This document shows positions 11,105-22,647 of a stretch of 64,000 nucleotides of DNA, one piece after another. The DNA comes from Doris montereyensis (lineage: Eukaryota; Mollusca; Gastropoda; Nudibranchia; Dorididae). Position 1 is the stretch's first letter. Every line of letters starts with the position of its first letter. Below the pieces are notes generated by a model. It did no database searches, was not told the origin of the DNA, and worked only from the letters and a program-made list of their open reading frames with translations. The stretch lies in assembly GCA_037039925.1 (NCBI GenBank), contig JAXRKP010000028.1:636089-700088 (forward strand), given 5' to 3'. The position numbers and the translations under genes were made by a program.

Positions 11105-13046
11105 CTTGTCGAAGATTTTACGACACTCAATGTAGTTTTCGTATTGGCTAGGATTAAAGACCATCCTGCCAAGCGACTGGCTGCAAGTGCTGGTGTTGCC
11201 TTGTTTGGGCTAAAGATATTGAGCAGTGCTTTGCGATCGGTCACAAGGATGAATTTCCTACGTTTGTTAATGTTACCCTCAGAAAAGCGATGAAACAGAA
11301 CGGAACCAACGGAACAATCGCAGGAAACATGGGCGGGTCGTAATGAATTAGCACTGTCTCATTACATAAAAGTTCTCTGATCGATTCGAGGGAAGCTTGC
11401 TCATCTGCACCCCAGAGCCATTTGATATATTTCTTAGCTAGTCGATAAAGAGGGTCCAAAACAGTTGCGAATATTTATTGTAAAATTGTACTTGACCCCA
11501 GAAAGAACGTTGTGGCCCTGGCATTTTCAAAACAGTATCGACTTTGGGTCCTTTGGCAATATCTCCCCTGAGAGAATGTGACCAAGGTGTTCTTCGCTTG
11601 GTTGAGCGAAGACACATTTCTCAAGTCAATAACGTAGACCGTTTTCATCCAAACGTAAGAGACCACGAAGATTGCGAAGATGATAAACAGCGACACCTGG
11701 TAAATCATGGGTCAACTGATCCATGATATCCTAGAAGTGTCCTAATGCTGAAGAAATACCGAACGGAAGTCGCATTTGAAAAAGTGCTCCCTTGTGAATG
11801 TTTAAAGCAAGTTTCTTTTGAGATTCAGGAGATAGCAGAATTTGATTGTATGCGTCCACCAAGTCGATTTTTGTAAAACCATAGCCACCTCCAAGTTTTC
11901 TCATCAGATCTGTAGGTGAAGGAATTGGATAACGATGCGTTTCCAGATGAGGATTGACTGTCACTAAATAATTTCCACAGACTCCGAGATTAGGTGAGGA
12001 TTGATTTGAAAGAGATTTCTTTCGGATTGGAATGACTGGAGTATCGTAACTGTTGACTTGTGTTGGTTTCCAAACCCATTTGGCGACCACAGCTTCATAA
12101 GCAGCGGCTAGGTCGTCTTGCAGAGCGAGGGGGAAAGGTAGAGACGTAAGAAGAACAGGGTTATCATTGTCTTTGAAGCTGATGTCCGGCTCGAAGTCCT
12201 TGAGATTGAGAGTGCCTAGTCCTGATTCAAAGTCGAAGAAAATTCTCGACTTATCTGTTTACACGAATTTTGTATCGCTTGATCAGCTACTTTTTGTTTT
12301 ATGGCTTTGATCTCGTTTCCTATGAGACGGTCAACTGAAATGCTGAGTTGCTGAATGACGGATCGGTCCAACATGTTAAGATATGGAACTTTTGTCACAA
12401 CGAAGAAGTTGGTGTTTTTCGGGGACGAATCAGAATTGGAACATGTTACGTCGATTCGAAATGTTCCAATTACAGGAAGAGAATGTTTAGAAGTTGATTC
12501 GTACTTACTCAACACAGCACAGGCTGAAGAGTTGACTTACCAATTGCTTTCCATATATCCATGGTAAGAACGTTTTCACCTGCACCGGTATCTATCTCGA
12601 AAACAAAGAGTGTGTTGGCCATCGTGATGTCCTGTTTCAGTTGAGGAAACTTTTGATTATCGGCCACTGCGTCAATTGCCATGATTGAATTCGCTTGTGA
12701 TTTCATTTGCGATTTCTTTTTCGTCAAGCAGACCTTTTTCTAAATGACCTGATCTTTAGCAGAAATGGCAGATGCCGTTTCGAAATATGTATCAATGCCA
12801 GTGAGGGATCCACTACAGCGGCCACATGTTCCTGGTGGGAAATCGAGAGGTCGTTTCTTTCTTACGTAAACCGTAGCTGTCTTTAACACTGGGCTTGAAG
12901 CCTGGGAAGCAGGAGGAAGAGATATGATGCCTCGTTTTAGTATTTTCCTACTATTTCTAGTAGCGAATCAATTTGTTAACGGTGTTGTTCATGTTACATT
13001 GCCATTTGCTCTTTAACAATGACGAGAAGCTCTGATATTTCCGTCA
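11105..13046 (-). mobile_element. Ty3/gypsy pol-gag remnant
   Basis: A degraded LTR retrotransposon read right to left. A gag-like start, MTEISELLVIVKEQ, lies near 13046. A CGRC cysteine cluster lies near 12815. A retropepsin segment with FEIDTGAGENVLTMD (12510-12600) follows, then RT (11731-12090) with VNPHLETHRYPIPSPTDLM, FTKIDLVDAYNQI and FQMRLPFGI. An RNase H-like segment with TDRKALLNIF and ASRLA lies at about 11150-11290. The YxDD box of RT is not visible, because the sequence there appears deleted. Several frameshifts make it inactive. It abuts the 5' side of the family A LINE at about 11100. Confidence 0.85.
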
Positions 13047-13199
13047 TGGTGACTAATGAAGTTTAGTAGAATGTAAATATCGTAGTAGAACAGAACAAAG
13101 TCAATACATTAGTCTGATCACCTTACCGTGATAAGAATCCAAATCATCACACAATGATGTCCATGAAAATAATATATAACAATAAAATACAATGTTTAT

Positions 13200-13445
13200 T
13201 TTCGTCGCCTATTTATTATACAGATCAATATAACAAATAACATAAATGTATAAATGAAGGCGAAGAACACATACAAACAGTTTCAGAGAAAAGTTTAATA
13301 TTGACTTGGCGTGACGACGCTCAGACAGATGTGAGGACGAACGGAACTAATTAAAATACAGAAAGACAGACGCTCATTAGCCGTGCAGGAGAGGCGCCTT
13401 ATCTTGAACTGGACGTGACCGAACATACAAACAGACAGGAACACA
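13200..13445 (-). mobile_element. Putative LTR and leader of the gypsy remnant
   Basis: Upstream of the gag-like start on the minus strand, about 245 bp begins TGTTCCTG and includes AATAAATAGGCGACGA. That could be the LTR end plus a GGCGACGA-type primer site. A second LTR was not found in the window, so the boundaries are a guess. Confidence 0.35.
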
Positions 13446-14566
13446 GTAATAATGATAAATCATTTCTATAGCGCACTAAATCCATATTTATGATTATGCT
13501 CTTAAGGCAGGAGACATAAATGGTGATGAGGTGAAAGAAGACTCTAAAAATCGTTAGTATGAAGCTCTGTAAAGTTCCGTCTTGACATCTTTTTGCAAAG
13601 AGTTGTACGAGGAGATTGTCTTATGGTTGATGAGAAGGAGTTCCCTATCAACAAAGGAACGACTTGGGAGAAGGCTTTGTCTGAGAAATTAGATCATGAA
13701 AAGTTGTTCTTAAGAGTGATGCTCACTGAAGATCTGAGTGTTCTGGGTGGCACATGAATAGGGAGCTCAAATAATCAGGGGCGAGATCAGTGATGCATTT
13801 GTAGGCAAAACAGGCGAGTTCGAGTCGATTCTTTTACTCACAGGCAACCAGCGCATAGACTTAAGAGTGAGGATAATGTGGTCTCTGGTCTTGGTTTTGG
13901 AAATTATGAGTGCAGCAGTATGTTGGATGTGTTGCAGTTTGTTGATATATTTTTGAGGAAGTCCATAGAGTAATGAATAGCAGTAGTTTAATCTGCTCGT
14001 GACAAACATGTGAATGGGGATTTTGGGTCTCACTGTCGAGTAAGCCCCTTATTCTGACGATGTTTCTGAGTACGATGATCACACATTTCATTTTTTTTCA
14101 TGTCAAGACATTCGTCGACGAAAACTGATTGGGATCTTGCGACGTTGTGACCATAGGCAACCTTGAAATTCCTTTTCCTAAAACAATCACATCTGTCTTA
14201 CCCTCATTAAGTTTGATTTTGTTGGTATTCATCTACTCTTTGATGTTTGCGACACAACTTTCAATGGAGATCAATGCGTTGTGTTGTGCATGTTGAGATA
14301 TGGGGATGTATATTTGCGCGTTATCGTCGCAGTGTTTATGTATATAATATGGTAAACAAGGGCCCCACAACGGAACCTTGGTGAACGTCATATTTCAACG
14401 TCGTGGCAGAACTGGTTGCATTTTCTATGACTACAGTTTGATTTTGGTTTGTCATATAGGCAGTAAGCTAACCCAGCGCTGATTCTTTGATTCACATGTC
14501 TTTGAGTCTTTCGGTCAAGGTGTTGTGATCAATTGTGTCAAAAGCGGCAGTACGTAACACTTAAAT
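13446..14566 (-). mobile_element. L2/CR1-like LINE, 5'-truncated
   Basis: The RT fragment starts [18 protein letters not shown] near 14550 and continues through HQGSVVGPLFTIY, a damaged catalytic box (HCDDNAQIYI), and EWMNTNKIKLNEGKTDVIVL. Next comes the conserved C-terminal region VTSRLNYCYSLLYGLPQKYI with LKSMRWLPV (13767-14033). The 3' end TAGTGCGCTATAGAAATGAT followed by an ATTATT tail is typical of the group. It carries several frameshifts and a deletion between RT motifs, and it is cut on the 5' side next to a (TA)n tract. Confidence 0.85.
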
Positions 14567-14587
14567 ACGTATGTATGAATGTACATA

Positions 14588-14785
<198 letters not shown>

Positions 14786-15179
14786 GCATACCCTTAGACA
14801 ATGATGATTATGATTACTCTTTTACCACATTCTTTGTTTTCAACGATGAACTACTCAATAAGTTATCGGGTACAGGGTGACAGTGACATCAAGTATCAGT
14901 GTATTTGATACATTGTTTGTACTTATGTTAGTATTGTTAGGCGGGCTTCGCATTGCATATCTTATGACCGGAAATGAATGAATAAAAGTAACAATAAAAA
15001 GTTTTGTGGATCGCAGATCGCAGACAAAACAATCTTTTTCCAATCAATTAAAATACTGATTTGACCCAAGAGTTTATTCCTTAAGAACCTAAAGCAGGTT
15101 GTTTAAAATGGACATGCGAAATATGGAGGTTGATGGTATCGTGGTTCCTGAGTTTATAGCGGTGAAAGTTTGTATGTTT

Positions 15180-15310
15180 TGTATGTTAGGTATGCATGTA
15201 TGTATGCATATATGTATGTTAATGCGCGCGCGTGTGTGTGTGTGTGTGTGTGTGTGCATACATGTATGGATGTATGTATTTATGTATGTATGTATGTATG
15301 TTGTATGAGT
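15180..15310. repeat. Compound (TATG)n/(GT)n microsatellite
   Basis: TATG and GTAT tetranucleotides flank a GCGC stretch and a (TG)n core at about 15224-15256. Confidence 0.95.
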
Positions 15311-15394
15311 GTGTATTATACTGCACCGGAATGACCCGTTCTTTTCGATTTTCAACAAGAGGGTTCTTTTTATATGCACCTAAGGCACATGGGA

Positions 15395-15545
15395 CCTATA
15401 GTATTTGATTATAGTCCGTCTCCGATAGGACTAGGCCCTCATTTTACAAACCAACAAACACCTACACGGCGGGATTTGAATCCACGATATTTGGCTCGGT
15501 AGGAGATTACCGTACGTACTGAACTATCCATTCCCTTTTGGTATC
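15395..15545 (-). mobile_element. tRNA-headed SINE, partial (type beta)
   Basis: On the minus strand a tRNA-like head has B-box GGATTCAAATCCC, followed by a body containing GGAGACGGACTATAATC. The same body word recurs in the SINE at 16370-16679. Confidence 0.6.
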
Positions 15546-15842
15546 CTTGCAAGAATTGGATTCCCACCAAAAGGGCCTATTTAGAAATGCGTCTTCAACT
15601 TCTTGTGCTTCAATTCTGACCAGTTCAATGAACGGGGAGGAGGCAGAGATCAGAGAGTAAGGGAATGTGGCTAGGCATCCATACTTACCTCAGAATAAAA
15701 TCAGCTCAAGCGTAGCAGTAGCAGTGACAGCAACTGTTTCAGGATCGTCAATAGTGACGTAAAAACGACATGCATATACTGCACATGCATACGTAATAAA
15801 ATGACGTATGCTTATCAACTCCTTCTGTAAGTAGACTAGTAG

Positions 15843-16023
15843 TAAGTTCCTTCAAGGCCATTAAGGCCTATAGAGCCGTAGCTTATCCCGGTTTCTATTG
15901 CGTGAAGCGGAACAGGTGACATTACTGACAATGACAATATCCACCTCCTGAGAGCAAGGCCCAACCTAGTGCTTGTTGGGACTACCCAACTAGTGTTTGT
16001 ACTCATTTGCACCTGCGAGTTCT
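15843..16023 (-). mobile_element. SINE 3' part (type alpha), truncated
   Basis: Matches the 3' half of the complete SINE at 47980-48285: AAGTTCCTTCAAGGCCATTA, GCGTGAAGC, and CTCATTTGCACCTG. It ends abruptly at the family A LINE that starts at 16024. Confidence 0.75.
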
Positions 16024-17611
16024 TTCTTTCTTTCCTTCTGTATTAGTTCCCATTCTACCTTCCGGTATATGGGTTTAGATCGTGGATGCCCGAAAAGATC
16101 TTCTCCAGGCTACCCTATCCTGACAAGATCTTTTTTCCATCTGTAAAAGTTGAAATTCTTCACTTGAGCGCCTCTGTTATATTATAACTTCTTCCCATGT
16201 TCTCCAGGGTCTGCCTGCTGGTCTTTTACTCCACTGTATGCATGTACTGATTTTGCCATTTTCTTATCATTCAATTCATTTTGTTTACGTGTCCAACCGT
16301 CTGGGTTGATTTATAAGTTATCATCAGTTAGTTTATATTATTATTATTTATAAGGTATTAGTTTTTTTTTTATGTTTTGATTTGATTTGATTTCCCCTTA
16401 TCCAGAACTAAGGTGATCTATGGTTTTTTGGCAAGATTTAAAATGTTGCCCGGACTGCCCTGTAAACAGCCAAGGGATATTTATATATACACAGAGTGTT
16501 GTGATTTGCATAAGGGACCTCCTTTTGATTGTCCGTCTCGGATGGGACTAGGTGTTGATTCACCTGCCCGGACCAGGGGGTTAGATTTTTCAAACGTTGG
16601 TGGGGCATGAACCAACTAACTACCTTTTGGTTGAGAGGCCGACACCTTGCCACTGGACTATCGAGTCCCCAGTGTTTATACCATCTGTTTGAGTTTGATC
16701 TCTTATTGTTGTTTCTGATTTTGTCTCTTTTAGTTAGTTTTTCCTGCCACTCTTCTTTAGGTACTTTATTTCAATGCTTGTATTAGTTGTATTCTATTGT
16801 ATTCCATTTTCAAACTGTTTTATGTTCCAGATTTCTCTGCCACTGCCATAGAGGAGAACAGGACAATAATTTGTGTTGTATATAACTATTTTGGTGTTTG
16901 TTGACAATTCTTGTTAAGCCTATAAATGCCTTATTCTTGTTAAGCCTATAAATGCCTTTCCTAGATGAGTATATATTAATAGTCTTTTGGATTCTCTAGC
17001 TGATTTCTTCTCTTAATTTCCCTTCTGAGGTAATCATTAATCCTAGGTAAATGTAGCTTTGAACTTGGTCTAACTTCTACCTTCCCATTTTAAGATTCTG
17101 TGTTATAGTTTCTCTATTTACTAGCATTGTTTTTGTTTTCTTTGTATTTACTTTCAGTCTCCTTTTATTTAGTTCATTGTTCAGCATGTTGATATTATAC
17201 TGAATGGCACTTCATGGTTTTCCAAATAGAGCTAAAACATCCCCGAAACACTGGCAGTAGTGGTAGATTTACCAGTTTAAGTTTCCACAAAACTACATCC
17301 ATTTTCTTCATTTATGATGATGCCTTTACGAGTGAACCTATAATCATAATATGATAAAAAAAGAGGGTTAAGGATAAAGCCCTATCTAACTTCTATACAG
17401 TCATGTACCTCATCAAATTCTTCAGACATTTCAAGCCACTCTCGTCTCACTGCATATGTTGGTTTATTGTAAAAAAAAAGTTCAATAGCATTATCAAATG
17501 TTGCGCTTCATTATGATCTTATAAAGAATGCCATGGTTCATCCCTCCTCTCAGTGTCAAATACCTTTTCAAAGTCAATAAAATTAAAACAGCGGTGCATG
17601 TCAACATTTGT
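16024..17611 (-). mobile_element. RTE-like LINE family A, internally deleted
   Basis: From the AAAG-type tail at 16024 it runs through the C-terminal and RT regions to about 17611, where the FIDFEKVFD motif of RT is visible. At that point it joins directly to 5' UTR monomers, so the endonuclease and linker are deleted. A SINE at 16370-16679 interrupts it. Frames are broken throughout. Confidence 0.85.
16370..16679 (-). mobile_element. tRNA-headed SINE (type beta) inside LINE A
   Basis: On the minus strand the head includes ATAGTCCAGTGG (A-box-like) and GGTTCATGCCCC (B-box-like), the body includes CCGAGACGGAC, and the tail is (AAATC)n-like. A related copy lies at 59806-60095. It interrupts the LINE C-terminal region. 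Confidence 0.7.
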
Positions 17612-17902
17612 TTCAATGATTTTCTGTCGGGGTTAACTATAGCCTATAGCCTTTGATCAGCCAAGACCAGCCTGCAAAAGAAGCAGGTTTTGATTTTCTG
17701 TTGGGGTTTACTCCCTCAGCCTTTGGTCAGCCAAGCTTGCATGCAAGTGCAAGGCAGCAGGTTGTGATTTTCTGTCAAAGTTAACTCCCTTAGCTTTTGG
17801 TCTACCAAAATCTGCCTGCAATGCAGCAGGAACTCATGGAGGGTGGGCTGTTAAGTCACTGTACAGGTGCAAGCACCTGCCCACTGCCAGGCCAATCGTT
17901 TG
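17612..17902 (-). promoter_or_regulatory. Family A 5' UTR with three tandem monomers
   Basis: Three diverged units of about 68 bp, each with TTTTCTGT, GTTAACTCCCT, CCTTTGGTCAGCCA and CTGCCTGCAA words in plus orientation. They are followed by the family 5' terminus (CCACTGCC, reverse of GGCAGTGG). The same block lies at the 5' ends of the copies at 28188, 40006 and 54383. Confidence 0.85.
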
Positions 17903-20832
17903 CCAATAAATTCAAAACCTGTCTTGATCAAAAAGTTAATACAATGTAGTTAATATGATGAGGACCTAAAGCAGGTTATTTTAAACCTTCACTAAATGCA
18001 AAATATTGTGCTCCTGGGTGCAGTTGTTTCTGCGTTTATCGAGCTCATTGGAAATTTGACTTTGAGAAAGTCAGCATATATATATATATACATGTATTAT
18101 TTATATAAATCAGATATAATGTAAATGAGTATTCTCTATCTTTATGACGACATTACATGTATTTTATATAACAACATATAACTCAATTGTACCTCTTGAT
18201 TTGTGGTATCGAAAGTGTACTGTGTTCTTTGTTCATGCATTTTGACTTTTAAGTAGAAGTACGCCAACATTCATGAGCTCCTTTCACAAAATTGGAAAAA
18301 TGGAGTTGGTGAAATGCTAACACACAGTACTAATAGAAACTCTAGCATTCTTGCACATCTAAACTAAAAAATAACCCAAAACAATCATGACTAAACAATG
18401 TATAGTTATTAATACAATAAATTTATTGACAAATCATCACGTTACTGTTACAGTCAACACATTCACACTGCAAATCAATCCTCTTATTTTCAATTCACCA
18501 TCTCGTTAAAAATTTGAAGAATAATACATTGCACACTCTACATCCAATATTTTACATTTGGGTCACTCAAATAGAACTTAGTACCTCATTTTACGGACAC
18601 TGGCTGTTCAGAGGACCATCCTTTGCTACATTTACATTATGTATATATCGAAGCATATTAACTAGAATAAAGATAAACCATTCCTGATGCCTGTGTGGAT
18701 GTGGGACGGAATTACCTGGATTTTCATAACGATTCAAAGTACTCTCCACATCCATTGTATTAACTCATCACACACCTGGCAATGTACACAAGGAGAAGGT
18801 CAAACATACTCTAGATCTATCATATCATATATATATATATGCATTCTCATTTTTCATCCCATATTCTTCTCACTGATACAATGTAGTGTAGTAGTAGTGA
18901 AAGACAGAGGATACCTTTAGTCACTTCATCATTGTGAACCATCCCATAGAAATGTTGGTTTGACTCTACGAATTGATGGATTATCAACAAGGGTCCTATT
19001 TTCCACACTTAACAGGAGCGATAGTTGACCTACATGGTGCGTTTGACATGTGTTGGTTATGAATTTCGTTTCATTAATATATAATATAAAGAATGCAATA
19101 TAGTTGCAGAGAATTAGTTCAGATAGCCCAATGTTAGGTTTCGTAACCATACAGTATGAAAGTGTATCATAGGATTATAATCTTCAAAGATAGCAATTTT
19201 CGTTCACTTCTCTTTCTTTTGTTTTGTTTTACTTCTACTTTTTATACAGGAAGTGCCATTCAGTATAATATCAACATGTTGAATAATAAACTAAATAAAA
19301 GAAAGACTGAAAGTACATAAATAGAAAACAAAAACAATGCTAGTAAATATGGAAACTATAACATAAAATCTTGTCTTACAGATGGGAAATATTTTCTTTT
19401 TATGTGCTTCTAGGATAATTTCTCTATCCATTGCACAAGTTGAAACTAAAAAATAAAAAAAAAAAGAGTTGTGAAGAAAAGAGAAATAATATACACTCTA
19501 GCCATGCTATATTATCTCCCACTAAACTGCCATTTTTGCTTACTGCCAGCTTTTCACCTTTGTCTGGATCAGACAGTTTACAAGAACAATGAAATAACTC
19601 TTTATATTGTGATCCGTCAATGATTTCATGTTAACATTCTTTAAGAACTATCGTAAAATACAATTTGTTATAGCCCTGGTGTGCATCAGCACACTCTCTC
19701 CCAAAGAGATGAAAGCGGGTAAAATCTAGTTTGGCTTGGTCATAGATCACAGAGTCAAACACAAACGGAAGCATCAGTCCCCTGCGTGTCATGTATCATT
19801 CCCGATTCCCACACAAAATTTTCCTGTTTCTCATTCTACATAATCCTGGCCTAAAGGAACCCAAACTAGTGTGTTGTCAGATCTACTTACCAACTATTAC
19901 TGCACATACTACAACTATTTTGTTCTACAGAAGCCTTTTCACAGTGGACCTACATTGTATTAGACTTCATTTTCCTCAGGATATAATACATGTACTTTAC
20001 ATCAACATTTAAAAACTCTTTTTTTGCTTTCACAATGTCAGAAGCATGTTCACAATAATCTCCATTGAAAAGAAACAAAAGATCAGGGCCTTTTTTTATG
20101 AAGTATTGTATTCGTCAAATATTATCTCCCTTGCTGTAATACTGGCTTTAAAAGGAGTTTTCGTTATAACGTTAAGTTACCACTGGCACAACAGTTGGCG
20201 GTATAACAAGATTTGAGTGTATTTCTTTCTATACACAAAGAAATGAGGTACCTAAATTTCAGGGAGCTTTGAACTTATTGTTCACATGTATATCTTGGAG
20301 ACTAGGAGGGGCTTGGGGTCAGGGGGTGTAAATAAGAACACATTACAAAAGCAAAAATTGTGATAATTTTTTTAAATTTCACAGATTTGTGAAAGAATTT
20401 AACGATGAGATACATAAGATTAATAACTTGAAAACCAGAATAATATTGTGTATATTTTTCCTTGATCATATAATTGCATTGTTCTCTGTGAAATTAGCCT
20501 GAATACACAGGGCTATTGATGACAATAATAAATAAAGGAAAAACACAAACTTAAGACAAACAAACACATTAGCAAAGGCACAAAACAATCATGTTTCCCT
20601 TGTATCCGTCTTGTCTTCGTCCCTATGGGGCTCTTACATACAATACATTCACTTCTTTCTACTATGATCCATGTCTCCAAATGCCAATGTATCTGTGACT
20701 GAGTTTCAACAATATAACAATAATAGATCTTATATTTACCATATTCCCTTGCATTTCATGAAAGTCAATATGGTCTGTATAAGTATAACAAACAATTCTA
20801 TATGTACAGATCTAAGGGTGAACGGCCAGATA
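17903..20832. other. AT-rich sequence, no gene seen
   Basis: About 2.9 kb without recognisable coding or repeat structure except short TA runs (18075-18092, 18826-18840). The right end probably contains the 3' UTR of the HIG1-domain gene. A word GTCCCTATGGGGCTCT near 20620 resembles one near 39083 downstream of PYROXD2. Confidence 0.4.
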
Positions 20833-21012
20833 CTATTCTTGAGCAGATTTCTTGCCCATCTTTGTATTGTAGTAAACCCCTGCGAGCATGGCAAAGATGG
20901 CAAAAAGCTTGTCCCCCGACACGAAGCCTCATCATTAGTTGCCCTTTTCTGTGGTTGCCTGTTCTTATGGTAGAAAGTCCAATACCCAGCACAACTGTTG
21001 TAAATATAACAC
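20833..21012 (-). CDS. HIGD2A: HIG1-domain type 2 protein, last exon
   Basis: The last coding exon of a HIG1-domain inner-membrane protein. Type 2 members (HIGD2A, yeast Rcf1) act in cytochrome c oxidase and supercomplex assembly. After an acceptor ending TTCTCAG the frame reads GVIFTTVVLGIGLSTIRTGN, the first transmembrane segment. Next comes GQLMMRLRVGGQAF, holding the diagnostic QX3RXRX3Q motif, then a second hydrophobic segment (IFAMLAGVYY) and a short basic tail ending KKSAQE and TAG. Reading through needs one base removed from the A run at 20902-20906 (plus strand). Without that, the frame turns into a spurious longer ORF. The exon starts at codon position 2, so at least one upstream exon is missing; I searched the right flank by eye and did not find it. 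Type 2 assignment rests on the Q, not H, at the motif start. Confidence 0.85.
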
Positions 21013-22647
21013 CTGAGAATGAGAAAAGTAAAGGAATTTTTTTACCTGTCAAATAATAATACATCTCATCATCGACAGAAACAGACACAACATGCATCAT
21101 TTTATCAAATAAAAATAAATTCGAGATAAGAGAAAAGATAAGTGATGACGAATAAATAGGACTCCACTTGGCACTAACGGCACGTAATGTTGTCATAGAG
21201 AGAGGTAAGACTGGGATGCTTGGTGCTGCACAATCGCACACGTGATTCAGTCAGTCAGATGGTGATGCGAAGAGAGCAGTTGCCTGTTGCCTGATGATTT
21301 AGAACTGTATGAGTGTGTGTCTGTGTGTGTGTGTGTGTTTATGACAATCCACATTGTTGACTCAATCGTAATCCTATATCTATGCATGTTGAGTAAGAGG
21401 GGTTGAAGAAGTAGGTGTCGACATAAGAGGTGGGAAAGGAAACGCCAACATAGATGTTAGACAAAGAAAGAGACTTAAAAATTGTGTTGACTAAAGAAGA
21501 GTTTTGATTAACTCCTTGAGTGTTTTTCCTCACTAGTTATAAGAATCCTGATTTTAATGTCAGTGGTATTCCTGCATTCGTACTCTTTGCCGGAGGAAAG
21601 TGTGAATTCTTTTTGTAAGCCAATAAGACTGCTGTGAGTTCTATGTGATTTGTCAGACATGTTCGCAACTGATTTTGACAATGCTGCTCGCATCATAACA
21701 TCCAAGACATGTGACTGGCAGGGTAATGACAGGCCTCTTGTTGTAGTAAGTTTTCTCTTTTTGACAAATCATTCGGACTTACATAACTTTCCGACTGAGG
21801 GTTTTCTGGCTAAATGGTTTCAAGTGTACTACTAGTACTAGTGTGGAATTTTTCTGATTGAGTAGGAGTGTTGGACTCATTTTACCCACATCTTCCAGGC
21901 TGGGGTTGCAGGATGCTGGGGAAGCGAGTTGAGCCTTTAGGGATTGTGATGCAGTGATGTCGGCCTGAGACTGAGAACCCGGCCTGCCTAAGATCCCGAT
22001 ATTTCACTGCAACAGAATTTTTCTTATATAAAACCATCTCATTAAAACACTGCTCATTCCAGCCCAATCTGCCTTAGAACACAGTCTAATCGTGAGTTGA
22101 AAATCATGAAAACAACAATCCACTCTTAATAGAACGCTAATAATTGCAGATAACATGTGATATGCTGCAAGTGAATGGTAGGAAGGTGGTGGCATGTTTA
22201 TTGCATTGGTTCAGACACTAGTAGGTGTTATAAACACGTCACACTGGCGCCCAGACGCTGACTGACAATGACAGACACGAGGAAGGCTCGCCACCCACCC
22301 TGACCACCTTTCCTGGCCACTAATGACCATGCCTTGGCGCCTCTGGCACAACAGATGAACAAAGATTACAAAGCTGTTGCGTACCAAGATGGGGAGGCAA
22401 GACAATCATGCTGCTTGCAATGTAACAGCAAAGAAAGGTGGCTGGCAGGGAAAGGACAGGCCTCTAATTGTTGTGAGTTTTCTCAGACTGTCTTTCCCTT
22501 TCCTGATTGGCTGAAAAATGAATGACCAATCACATAATGACATGCACAGAAGTTATTACACAAATCCTACACTGTTTTGTCATAGTCAATAGTCATACAC
22601 TTTCATTCATTTGCTCAGCTCCCTGGAGAGCTCTAGCTACCCGCAAA
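21013..22647. other. Intron or intergenic, with an 85-bp repeated stretch
   Basis: No exon identified. Sequences at about 21677-21760 and 22400-22487 are related direct repeats sharing GCTGGCAGGG-like, GACAGGCCTCT and GAGTTTTCTC words. A GT run lies at 21310-21340. Short open frames here show no protein similarity that I recognise. Confidence 0.4.

Noticed and set aside
20798..21241. 147-codon minus-strand frame
   Set aside because: Only 20833-21012 is exon. The part before the acceptor is intron, and the end is out of frame after an indel.
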